A program made the position numbers and the translations under genes. Positions 1-9,156 of a stretch of DNA of 64,000 nucleotides are shown piece by piece. The DNA comes from Paenibacillus humicola (GTDB taxonomy: Bacteria > Bacillota > Bacilli > Paenibacillales > Paenibacillaceae). Within the stretch, counting starts at the first letter, position 1. Each line of letters begins with the position of its first letter. The notes beneath the pieces were generated by a model. That model searched no databases. It saw only the letters and a program-made list of their open reading frames with translations, and was not told the DNA's origin. The stretch covers positions 766,001-830,000 of the forward strand of contig NZ_JAQGPL010000001.1 of assembly GCF_028826105.1 (NCBI RefSeq), in the 5' to 3' direction.

Positions 1-781
<781 letters not shown>

Positions 782-784
<3 letters not shown>

Positions 785-1102
785 ACTGATGTTGACACCT
801 TCACATCTGCGTTTTTCAGCAATCTGTTCGGGGGACCAGGTTTGCTTCAGCTTGTCCTGAAGCGCTGATGCAAGCTCAGGCGTGAATTTACCAGCAGGTA
901 CGCTTGCAGCTCTCCGCTCCTGATACGCCTGTTGGGCTCTCAGGGCTCCATAACACGGACCTGATTGACTACGATTCAGTTCACGAGCAATGGTGGCGTG
1001 ATGACGACCTAGCTGACAGGCAATCGCGCGTGTCGACCAGCCCAACCGATGCAGCGTCTCTAGTTGTCCACGTTCGATTATGCTAAGATGGGAGTAGCTC
1101 AT
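782..1102 (-). pseudogene. IS30-family transposase, N-terminal fragment
   Basis: 106 codons of an IS30-type transposase: MSYSHLSIIERGQLETL at the start, the helix-turn-helix LGRHHATIARELNRS, and WSPEQIA before the break. Full proteins of this family are usually over 300 residues and end in a DDE catalytic domain; here that domain is gone because the frame runs into the IS21 end at about 785. The final residues GVNIS fit the family's usual GVxISHETIY stretch, which places the insertion point inside that motif. Non-functional as a transposase. Confidence 0.85.
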
Positions 1103-1210
1103 GTTGGGTTCTCCTGTAGAAAAATGGTTGTGTGGTAACTTCCATTTTACACGAATCCCTTCATGGGCCTCTTTGTTGTTCTAGCTGTCGCACTTCATAT
1201 TACAATCCGT
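785..1210. mobile_element. IS30-type element remnant
   Basis: Holds the transposase fragment and about 105 bases upstream of it. The segment GTCGCACTTCATATTACA near 1187-1204 resembles the outer end of IS30-type elements, so the element probably ends near 1205-1210, where the AT-rich island sequence begins. No matching opposite end is visible because the other half was removed or displaced by the IS21 insertion. The outer boundary is a guess from family resemblance. Confidence 0.45.
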
Positions 1211-1278
1211 CTTTTGAAAAAAAGGATAACGTTGTTACATAAAGGATATAGGTCTTCTATGTCGAATATTGCTGTATA

Positions 1279-1284
1279 TATAAT
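1279..1284 (+). promoter_or_regulatory. Candidate -10 box of the GHKL-Z1-nuclease-AIPR operon
   Basis: TATAAT stands 38 bases before the ATG of the first operon gene; a good Shine-Dalgarno GGAG (1310-1313) follows. No convincing -35 box lies 16-18 bases upstream, so this is only a candidate. The surrounding 1211-1321 stretch is AT-rich and holds no gene. Confidence 0.35.
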
Positions 1285-1321
1285 AATCGGAAATATTTAT
1301 TAAAACATAGGAGTACCAACT

Positions 1322-2797
1322 ATGAGTATAGTTATATCTCAGCCATCAGCTACCCCTATCGTCCATGCACTTCGTTCTCTAGGGTATAATGCAGGGACTG
1401 CAATAGCAGATTTGATTGATAACAGCCTAGATGCAAAAGCGACTAAAATCATTCTCCAATTTATGTGTTTTGGAAACGATGGTGCCATAATTATTGCGGA
1501 TAATGGTCATGGAATGAATGAAGATACGCTTCAAGCTGCAATGAATATTGGTTCCAAAGACCCGCGTGCAGATAGGCAGCCAAATGAACTCGGAAGATTT
1601 GGTATGGGGCTGAAGACAGCCTCATTTTCTCTAGGTAAGCGCTTGAGTGTTCTTACAAAACAGAATGGAATTTATGCGCAGCGCTGCTGGGATCTAGATC
1701 ATGTCTCCAAATGCAATGAATGGCAGCTGTTTACGGCGATTCCGGATGAAGTTAGGCAATTCATGTGCGATATTGAAGGTGATAGCGGCACAGTAATATG
1801 TATTGATAAACTGGATCGGTTTATGGGAGCGGGAGGCCTAAACACGATACATGAAAGCAGTTTCTATGCCAAAGTCCGTCGTATACATCATCACTTAGAG
1901 TTTGTTTTTCATTCAATCATAGAAAACGGTAAGGTTCAGGTTATCCTAAATGGAAACGAGCTAGATCCCTGGGACCCTTTTATGGTTAAACACCCTTCTA
2001 CTCTGGAAGGTGAAACGCAGGTTCTAAACATAAATGGAAACAAAATTAAAGTAAAATATTATGTTCTTCCTCATGCTTCATTCTTAAATGAAATGGAATA
2101 CAAAAGGGCAGGGGGCAGCAGAGGATGGAGAGATCATCAAGGCTTTTATATATATCGTGAGAATAGATTACTGCATTATGGAGATTGGTTGGGAATGTTT
2201 CAAAAGGATACTTCATCCCAACTGGCAAGAGTCCGAATCGATTTACCAAATGCTGCAGATGAAGATTGGCAGGTAGATATTAAAAAGTCTGCAGTTATTC
2301 CTCCAGATAATGCAAAAACAAGACTTGAAACAATTGCAAGATTTGTTCGTAAAATTTCGCGCGATGTCTTTTATTATCGGACTCAAGGGTCCCATCCTAG
2401 TCAAACCTTCAAAGGGAGTCTCAATACTTGGGAGTTATCAGGTAGCGATGAAGGGCAGCAATTTGTATTAAATAGAAATCACCCTATTTTATCAGAAATA
2501 CAGAAAAAAATAGATGATGAAACTTCGAAGCTGCTTAACTTGTATTTAAAGTTTGTTCAGTTGGGGTCACCCAGTAATATAACCGATTCACCCAAAGTAG
2601 AGGAAGAATCAATTCAAATAGTTACCGATGCCATGAAAGAGTTAGTGATCCAGTTTGCTTCTACCTTAATTAAACTTCAAGTTGTACAAAATATGCAGCA
2701 GTTGATAGATGCACTTGTTACTCAACCTGCTTTTGATGTTTTAAATCGCAAAACGTTGAAATCAATTATAGAAGAGGCGAATGTCAGTCATGAATGA
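1322..2797 (+). CDS. GHKL (MutL/MORC/HSP90-like) ATPase of an mza-type operon
   Basis: 491-residue ATPase with a Bergerat nucleotide-binding fold. The N-box is ADLIDNSLDA (residues 29-38), the G1 box DNGHGM (60-65) and the ATP-lid GRFGMGLKTASF (91-102). The usual catalytic glutamate of the N-box is aspartate here (D30); as I recall, this is common in the defence branch of the family. It lacks a MutL C-terminal endonuclease motif, and the last 150 residues are helical and unrecognised. First gene of the operon; it overlaps the Z1 gene by 17 bases, so translation is probably coupled. In related loci this ATPase works with Z1, a nuclease and AIPR against foreign DNA; the precise role is inferred. 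ATG follows GGAG at 8 bases. Confidence 0.85.
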   Translation: MSIVISQPSATPIVHALRSLGYNAGTAIADLIDNSLDAKATKIILQFMCFGNDGAIIIADNGHGMNEDTLQAAMNIGSKDPRADRQPNELGRFGMGLKTASFSLGKRLSVLTKQNGIYAQRCWDLDHVSKCNEWQLFTAIPDEVRQFMCDIEGDSGTVICIDKLDRFMGAGGLNTIHESSFYAKVRRIHHHLEFVFHSIIENGKVQVILNGNELDPWDPFMVKHPSTLEGETQVLNINGNKIKVKYYVLPHASFLNEMEYKRAGGSRGWRDHQGFYIYRENRLLHYGDWLGMFQKDTSSQLARVRIDLPNAADEDWQVDIKKSAVIPPDNAKTRLETIARFVRKISRDVFYYRTQGSHPSQTFKGSLNTWELSGSDEGQQFVLNRNHPILSEIQKKIDDETSKLLNLYLKFVQLGSPSNITDSPKVEEESIQIVTDAMKELVIQFASTLIKLQVVQNMQQLIDALVTQPAFDVLNRKTLKSIIEEANVSHE

Positions 2798-5435
2798 GGC
2801 GAAAAAGTTATTTGAAAACACTTTTGCGACTAATTATATGAATTTGAAGTCTGTTTTGCCCAGCCAAGAGAAAGCAGCTAAGAAGGCATTAGAATTTTCG
2901 AAGCTCGTAATTCAAGGTCAAAACATAGGAGAAAGTTTGGTTGAGCAGTGGTCGTTAGAAATGTATATGAAATTTAATGTTGGTTTTGACATCATAAAAA
3001 CACCTGTATTACGTTCAGAAGAAGAGAGAAATTGGTACAGCCCCAAATTACTCTTTGGAGCTTTTTTTTGGACCCGTTACAGAGACTATTTAATTAGAGT
3101 CAAGAATTGGGATCAAGAGGCCGTTGACTCCATTGATGATTCAACAAACGAAATCATGCGATCCTTGGGCAACCCAGAGGATATTTATCCTTTTGACAAG
3201 CGTGGGCTTGTTTTAGGATATGTGCAATCTGGGAAAACTGCCAACTTCACAGGGTTAATTAATAAAGCTTACGATATTGGATATAAGTTGGTAATTGTGT
3301 TATCAGGGGTACATAATGACCTCCGGGCCCAGACACAGTTAAGATTAGATGAAGAAGTCATTGGCAGTAGAGTCGATAAGACTGGAAAGCCGGTTGGAGT
3401 TGCCCAAATCTATGCAAATACTCCTAATCATATTATTTCTTCTTGGACTACTGTGGAACGTGATATCTCGTCTGAACCAAGTGGTATTTTTAATTTGAAT
3501 CAAAAAACTCTTATGGTTGTTAAAAAGAATAGTATTGTTCTGGAGTCGCTGAAAAATCAGCTCGAATACCAGAAGAAGTTATTTAGTTTAGATATTCCTG
3601 TCTTAATTATTGATGATGAAGCAGATCAGGCATCGGTTGATACCTCCAAGGATGAAGATCCAAAAACTATTAATAAGCTAATACGGCAGATATTGGAGGT
3701 ATTCAACAGGAGATGTTATGTGGGTTATACAGCAACGCCCTTTGCAAATTTATTAATTAGTGCTGAGGCCAAAACGGAAGATGAAGGTAAGGATCTTTAT
3801 CCAAAGGATTTTCTTGTTGGGCTCCCCAAACCTAAAGAATACTGTGGTCCAGAAGAATTCTTTAATGTTGAAGAAGAAGCAGACGATCCGCGCCCAAGTT
3901 TAATTCGCCCTTTAAGGGATGCGGATATAGAAGTCTTTACTGGAATTAAAACAAAAGGTGACGCTGATAAATTTGAAGAGGTTCCTCCTCAGATGGAGGA
4001 ATCCATCTTGGCATTTCTTTTAACGATCGCTGTACGAAATCTGCGAGGTCAGCGGAACAAACATAATTCAATGCTTATTCATACCTCGCGTTTTAAAGAT
4101 GTTCAGTCGAGTGTAAAAGACGGCGTTGACAAAGTATTCAAAGAAATTATTACGCAAATTCAATATAACGAAAATAGTATGATTGTAAACGCACTTAAAG
4201 AGCTTTATGAGAAAGATATAATTCCAACAAGCAAAGCATGGCCTGGTGACGTAAAAGAATTCAGCTGGGATGAGGTTTATCAGGAGCTTAAGGAAAGTTC
4301 TAACAAAGTCAGTGTTTTCGAAATAAATGGAAATAGTAAAGATGCATTAGACTATCACCAATATAAAGAGGACGGTTTAAACGTAATCGCAGTTGGCGGA
4401 GACAAGCTATCACGTGGACTTACGCTTGAGGGACTCAGCATTACCTACTATTTTAGGAATTCGTTAATGTACGATACTTTAATGCAGATGGGACGCTGGT
4501 TTGGTTATCGAAAGGGATATATGGACTTATGCAGAATCTACACTACCGCAGAGATTGCTTCTAATTTTGAACATCTTGCCATTGCCATGATTGAACTGCG
4601 GAGAGAATTTGATAGGCTGGCAAAAGCAAAAAAGACACCATTGGAATACGCAGTAAAAATGCTGAGTCATCCAACTATGACATTAACAAGTCCGTTAAAA
4701 ATGAGAAATGCCTCTATAACAAATGTAATTTATAGACTGACCCTGCAGCAAACACGTATATATGAGAACAAGGAATCTTTTTTTTCTCACAATATGAAAG
4801 TAACAGAGACTTTAACAAATAAATTATCCTCCGATTTCCAAAAGACACGTATAGGCTCGGGGAAAACGGGTTACTACATGGCTCAGAAAGTTGGCGTCGA
4901 TAAAGTATTAACATTCTTATCTGAATATAAAACCAGCCAAGGGGCTGATAAAGTTGATAGCACCAAGATTGTAAATTATATTCAGCAAGTTAATGATATT
5001 GGAGAGCTATTATATTGGACCGTAGCAGTAGTTGAAGGAGATCCAAGCGATAAGAGTGGTCTTGAGAAGTTTCCAGTACGACTTGGGACATTAGAGATTG
5101 GCTCAGCTGTAGTTCGTGGTGTTAATGCGGAAGAGTATAACAATCAAGCACAGGCGAAAATTGATATACGGGCTATAGTTGCTTCGCGGCAGGAATTTAT
5201 TGATCTCGATCATGATGAAATAAAGAATATGAAAGACAAGCAAGAGATTAGAAAACTGAGACCAAATGAAAATGGGATGCTTCTTATTTACCCGCTTCAC
5301 CCTAAAGTAAAAGTATTTGACGACTTAGGATTTGCCTTTTGTGAGAACATGGTACCGATTGGAATCGGAATCTCGTTTCCAGATTCAGTTTTAGATGATT
5401 CTAAGATTTATGAAGTAAATAAAACTATTAAGTAA
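2781..5435 (+). CDS. Z1-domain superfamily II ATPase (884 aa)
   Basis: Large P-loop ATPase of the Z1 family found in restriction/anti-phage loci. Walker A is GYVQSGKT (146-153), Walker B IIDDEAD (276-282), motif III TATP (317-320), and the helicase-like C-terminal motifs are GGDKLSRGLT (539-548) and QMGRWFGYR (569-577). All are intact, so it should hydrolyse ATP and probably remodel or translocate DNA. The start ATG at 2781 lies inside the preceding gene, with AGAGG just upstream; ATG at 2790 is a weaker alternative. It is followed after 31 bases by the nuclease gene. A second, shorter Z1 protein is encoded at 10726-12738. Confidence 0.9.
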   Translation: MSVMNEAKKLFENTFATNYMNLKSVLPSQEKAAKKALEFSKLVIQGQNIGESLVEQWSLEMYMKFNVGFDIIKTPVLRSEEERNWYSPKLLFGAFFWTRYRDYLIRVKNWDQEAVDSIDDSTNEIMRSLGNPEDIYPFDKRGLVLGYVQSGKTANFTGLINKAYDIGYKLVIVLSGVHNDLRAQTQLRLDEEVIGSRVDKTGKPVGVAQIYANTPNHIISSWTTVERDISSEPSGIFNLNQKTLMVVKKNSIVLESLKNQLEYQKKLFSLDIPVLIIDDEADQASVDTSKDEDPKTINKLIRQILEVFNRRCYVGYTATPFANLLISAEAKTEDEGKDLYPKDFLVGLPKPKEYCGPEEFFNVEEEADDPRPSLIRPLRDADIEVFTGIKTKGDADKFEEVPPQMEESILAFLLTIAVRNLRGQRNKHNSMLIHTSRFKDVQSSVKDGVDKVFKEIITQIQYNENSMIVNALKELYEKDIIPTSKAWPGDVKEFSWDEVYQELKESSNKVSVFEINGNSKDALDYHQYKEDGLNVIAVGGDKLSRGLTLEGLSITYYFRNSLMYDTLMQMGRWFGYRKGYMDLCRIYTTAEIASNFEHLAIAMIELRREFDRLAKAKKTPLEYAVKMLSHPTMTLTSPLKMRNASITNVIYRLTLQQTRIYENKESFFSHNMKVTETLTNKLSSDFQKTRIGSGKTGYYMAQKVGVDKVLTFLSEYKTSQGADKVDSTKIVNYIQQVNDIGELLYWTVAVVEGDPSDKSGLEKFPVRLGTLEIGSAVVRGVNAEEYNNQAQAKIDIRAIVASRQEFIDLDHDEIKNMKDKQEIRKLRPNENGMLLIYPLHPKVKVFDDLGFAFCENMVPIGIGISFPDSVLDDSKIYEVNKTIK

Positions 5436-5466
5436 GTATTCTCATATAGTAGGGAAGATGTGCTGA

Positions 5467-6477
5467 ATGCTGAATCTTAAATTAGAATATGAGCAGATGA
5501 TTAATGAAATAAACAACCAATCTCAGCAAGAAGTATACAAATTGAGGGTCCTAACGGCTGAAAATCCTATACTTTTTGCAGGTGTAGATACTGCAAGTAT
5601 GACTAGGCAGTTGTATATTGATTTAGGTTTTGAATCTTGGGAGACAGATCAGCTTAAGGCACTTCCAAAATGGCGAGGTTTATCTATTCAAATTGAGTAT
5701 TACGAAAAATTGGCATTATTGAGGGGCCATTATTTTCTTGTATTGAGGCAAGAGGCTGAACATGGTACAGAGATATTTGAAGTTGTACTGCAGAATGTCG
5801 TGGATCATTTGCTGCTAAGGGTAGAGAATGAATCAATATTTTCAGTAATATACAAGGTGCTTGAGAGATGGCGTGTATTTTTTCAAAAAGGCGGTTACCG
5901 TAAACTAACCGAAGAACAGCAACGGGGACTTTTTGGGGAGCTGTGGTATATACAGGATTGGCTTAATCGGTTTCCAACTTCTCCGCCACTTATAATTGAA
6001 CAATGGGAAGGTCCAACTAGTGGTCGAATTGACTTTAAGCATTCTAAACGCGGTGTAGAGATTAAAACGGCATTAAATAAGTTAAACAAGACAATAAAAA
6101 TTTCAAACGAAAATCAGTTAAGGTTGACCAATGCAGTTACTAGTATATATCTCTATGTTTGCTTTATAGAACCAAGCAAAACTCATGGCATTTCTCTATA
6201 TTCCCTTGTTAATGAGGTTCGCAAAAAAATTGCAAGCCGCTCAGACCGCATGTTATTAAAGTTTAATGACCTTCTTGAGGATTTAAGGTTTAAAGAAAAT
6301 GATTATACCGATGATTTCTTTTTTGTAGATAAAGTAGAGGTATATGAAGCCGCGGCGAACTTCCCAAGAATATTACAGGAAGATCTCCCAAAGGGAATAT
6401 CTCATGTTAGCTACAGTATAGATCTTACACATTGTGCTGAATTTGAGAGAAAAGTAGAAGAGGTATTTGATTTGTGA
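5467..6477 (+). CDS. PD-(D/E)XK-motif nuclease (DUF4420-like)
   Basis: 336-residue protein of the PD-(D/E)XK group that accompanies Z1 and AIPR genes. Candidate active-site residues are E158 in FGELW, D189 in GRIDFKH, and E198/K200 in VEIKTA, which fit the spacing of the restriction-endonuclease fold. The expected job is DNA cleavage guided by the neighbouring ATPases; this is inference from family and context. The gene sits 31 bases after Z1 and 15 bases before AIPR. The Shine-Dalgarno is weak (AGGGAAG upstream of the ATG), which fits translation coupled to the operon. Confidence 0.8.
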   Translation: MLNLKLEYEQMINEINNQSQQEVYKLRVLTAENPILFAGVDTASMTRQLYIDLGFESWETDQLKALPKWRGLSIQIEYYEKLALLRGHYFLVLRQEAEHGTEIFEVVLQNVVDHLLLRVENESIFSVIYKVLERWRVFFQKGGYRKLTEEQQRGLFGELWYIQDWLNRFPTSPPLIIEQWEGPTSGRIDFKHSKRGVEIKTALNKLNKTIKISNENQLRLTNAVTSIYLYVCFIEPSKTHGISLYSLVNEVRKKIASRSDRMLLKFNDLLEDLRFKENDYTDDFFFVDKVEVYEAAANFPRILQEDLPKGISHVSYSIDLTHCAEFERKVEEVFDL

Positions 6478-6492
6478 TGGGGGACTCATTAA

Positions 6493-8328
6493 ATGCTGGA
6501 AAGCAGACAAAGAAGTGAATTCCTGAAGGGATTTCTTGAAGAAATAGAAGAGAGGGCAGCAAAAACAGGCGTTTACCTTGTGCCTTTTCTTGAAAAAATG
6601 CTGTTGTTTATGGAACGAGATGTTGAACCGGATATTTTAATTCCTCCATATGCACAAAATAAGATTGCTGTTAATGCATATTCATTTGATGAGAGTCAAC
6701 GTGTTCTTGATCTATACGTAGCAAATTATAACTTCGAGCAGAATGAGCAGGATTTAATTTCAATAAGTATGACTATGTTGACCGATTTGGCTAATCAGGC
6801 TAAACGGTTTATTACGAATGCTAAAACATTGGCTCAAACAATCGATCATTCTCTGCAAGCTCGAGATTTGGCTGTACTAATATCTGAAAACATTAGTGAT
6901 ATCGATGAAGTAAATATTTTTGTTTTGACTAACATGTTCTATACTGCGAATAAACCTATTGAGCTATCTATCCCTGGTATTGAAACAGTCAATGTTCAAG
7001 TATGGGATATAGATCGCATTCTTCAAATGATATTGGCCGAGCAAGGAATCCAAACAATTCATATCGACTTCGAACATGAATTAGGACAGACTTTTGAAAT
7101 GATGTATGTTCCTAATACTCAACATGAAGGAACCATGAATTATTTTTCATGTTATGTAGGTTTTATACCTGCCGAGCTGCTTGCGAAAGCATATGATCAA
7201 TGGGGGTCTAAACTCGTTGAGCGGAATGTCAGATCCTTTCTGCAAGCGAAAGGCGGTACCAATAAGGGGATTTTGAAGACACTAAAAGATCCAAATGAGC
7301 GGCGAATGTTTGTCAGTTATAATAATGGTATCTCTAGTGTAGCTCGTGCAGGGGATATCGAGAAAATAAATGAAAACATTAATCTTTTCCGAATTCAAGG
7401 ATTGACGGGCTGGCAAATTGTTAACGGTGGCCAAACGACTGCATCCATCCACCAGGCTTATAAGAGTGGAGTCGATTTAACGGATGTTTATGTTCAGGCC
7501 AAATTAACAATTCTACATGTTGAAGCAAATCAAGAAAAAGATCAGCAGCTTCTTGAAGATGAAATGGTATCAAATATTTCAAAGTATGCGAATACACAGA
7601 ATAAAATAAATAACTCTGACTTGCTAGCCAACTCTAGGTTTATGTCTGACTTAGAGAAATTTTCTAGGGATACATGGATACCGACTAACGATGGACGTAA
7701 AGCTGAGAGCAAATGGTACTTTGAACGCGCGAGAGGTCAATATGCAGTTGATTTGAATAGACGTAAACGTGGTAAGGAACAGAATGAATTTAAAAAGCAG
7801 TACCCAAGTGAAAAGGTGATTACCAAAGTTGACTTAGCTAAACATTTTATGTCATGCGAAGGTTTTCCACACATATCAAGTAAAGGTGGAGAAGAGGCCT
7901 TTAAGCGGTTTATGGAGCAAAACAAGCAGTATTGGAAATACGATAAGGATGAAAACGATGAGCTCATTCCATTGAGTGAAGTAACAATCGAGGTTTATCA
8001 AAAACTAATAGCAAGAACGATTATTAATTTCCATGTCACCGATATTGTGGAATCTATGCGACTACAGGGGTATAGAGCAAATGTAATTTATTATACTGTG
8101 GCTATGCTCCATCATATTTATGGAAAAAGGATAGAGCTGCTGGATGTATGGAATAGGCAAACACTTTCCGATAAATGGGATGAAGTAATACGGATTATTG
8201 CAGATAAGGCATTATTCTTCCTTCGCGATTCTGCCGGTGATCGAAATGTAACTCAATGGGCTAAGCAGGAAGCCTGCTGGGTGCAGTTTAAAGATGAATA
8301 TACGAAGCAATTGAGTAATATCATTTGA
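6493..8328 (+). CDS. AIPR family (abortive infection phage resistance) protein
   Basis: 611 residues with the typical AIPR core: ERNVRSFLQAKGG (243-255), FVSYNNGIS (273-281) and QIVNGGQTT (308-316). AIPR proteins are known from abortive-infection and mza-type loci, but their biochemical activity is not settled. Last gene of the four-gene operon: a GGGGA Shine-Dalgarno precedes the ATG and a strong terminator follows directly. Length and motifs look intact. Confidence 0.9.
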   Translation: MLESRQRSEFLKGFLEEIEERAAKTGVYLVPFLEKMLLFMERDVEPDILIPPYAQNKIAVNAYSFDESQRVLDLYVANYNFEQNEQDLISISMTMLTDLANQAKRFITNAKTLAQTIDHSLQARDLAVLISENISDIDEVNIFVLTNMFYTANKPIELSIPGIETVNVQVWDIDRILQMILAEQGIQTIHIDFEHELGQTFEMMYVPNTQHEGTMNYFSCYVGFIPAELLAKAYDQWGSKLVERNVRSFLQAKGGTNKGILKTLKDPNERRMFVSYNNGISSVARAGDIEKINENINLFRIQGLTGWQIVNGGQTTASIHQAYKSGVDLTDVYVQAKLTILHVEANQEKDQQLLEDEMVSNISKYANTQNKINNSDLLANSRFMSDLEKFSRDTWIPTNDGRKAESKWYFERARGQYAVDLNRRKRGKEQNEFKKQYPSEKVITKVDLAKHFMSCEGFPHISSKGGEEAFKRFMEQNKQYWKYDKDENDELIPLSEVTIEVYQKLIARTIINFHVTDIVESMRLQGYRANVIYYTVAMLHHIYGKRIELLDVWNRQTLSDKWDEVIRIIADKALFFLRDSAGDRNVTQWAKQEACWVQFKDEYTKQLSNII

Positions 8329-8341
8329 TTTCGAAATAAAT

Positions 8342-8382
8342 AAAAACACTCACTACCGGGGACTGGTATGAGTGTTTTATTA
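8342..8382 (+). terminator. Intrinsic terminator after the AIPR gene
   Basis: A hairpin with left arm AAAACACTCA plus TACC and right arm GGTA plus TGAGTGTTTT, loop GGGGACT, followed by a T/A-rich tail. It closes the four-gene operon, so the downstream glycosylase probably has its own promoter in 8383-8490. Confidence 0.85.
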
Positions 8383-8490
8383 ATTATTATTGGACGTTAA
8401 TAAACGGTGGGAATTTATAAGTCTAAATTATTTACGCTGCTGATATGGGTAAGAATAGAACATAATACGAAAAACAGAAGTGGTGAAAAA

Positions 8491-9138
8491 ATGAGAGAAG
8501 ACTCTTTTTTTTGGGAAAGTTTGCTGGCATGGTATTCCGAAAATGGTCGGCACCACTTCCCTTGGCGAAATACGAAAGAACCTTTTCGAATTTTATTAGC
8601 AGAATTTTTGCTTCAACAGACACACGTACGTAAAGTTCAGGAAGTGTATGAACAGTTGCTGCTTAAATATCCTGATATAAGTGAACTAGCAAGGGCAAAT
8701 ATTGAAACAGTGGAAGAAATCATTGCTCCTATTGGGCTAAGATACCGGGCAGAAAGACTAATAAAAACCGCTGAGATAATCCGCAACCAGCATAACGGTA
8801 ATGTTCCAAACGATTATAAAGAATTAACTAAGCTTCCTGGGATTGGTGATTATATTGCAAATGCTATCCTCTGCTATGCATTTGACCAACCGGTTGTTCC
8901 AATTGATACGAATGTTATTCGGCTCTTTACAAGATATTTCGGTTATACATCTAAGAATCCGAGACCTCGAATGGACAAGGAGTTAGCGTCTAAAATAAGG
9001 TCCCATTTTGAAGGGATGGACAGTACAAGAGCAGCTAATTTAGCAGTGCTTGATCTTGCAGGTGTAGTGTGTACTGACAAAAAACCAAAGCATTTACAAT
9101 GCCCAATTAGTCAAGAGTGTTCTTTTTTTTCTAAATGA
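8491..9138 (+). CDS. HhH-GPD DNA glycosylase, MutY/MIG-like, with altered Fe-S motif
   Basis: 215-residue base-excision glycosylase. FPWR at 23-26 and AEFLLQQT (37-44, candidate catalytic E38) match MutY and thymine-DNA glycosylase MIG. The helix-hairpin-helix is LPGIGDYIANAI (115-126), with tyrosine 121 where Nth-type enzymes have lysine, and D139 is the conserved aspartate. It lacks the C-terminal MutT-like domain of full MutY, as MIG does. The C-terminal metal motif reads C194-x6-H201-x2-C204-x5-C210, so the second of the four usual cysteines is histidine. The start was set at the ATG after GGTGAAAAA; an upstream in-frame start at 8407 lacks a ribosome site. Whether it acts on A:G or T:G mismatches is open. 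Confidence 0.8.
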   Translation: MREDSFFWESLLAWYSENGRHHFPWRNTKEPFRILLAEFLLQQTHVRKVQEVYEQLLLKYPDISELARANIETVEEIIAPIGLRYRAERLIKTAEIIRNQHNGNVPNDYKELTKLPGIGDYIANAILCYAFDQPVVPIDTNVIRLFTRYFGYTSKNPRPRMDKELASKIRSHFEGMDSTRAANLAVLDLAGVVCTDKKPKHLQCPISQECSFFSK

Positions 9139-9156
9139 AAAAGATAGCTAACTCAT

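Noticed and set aside
1322..2797. DNA mismatch repair protein MutL
   Set aside because: Only the GHKL ATP site is shared; the C-terminal half lacks MutL motifs and the operon context is Z1/AIPR.
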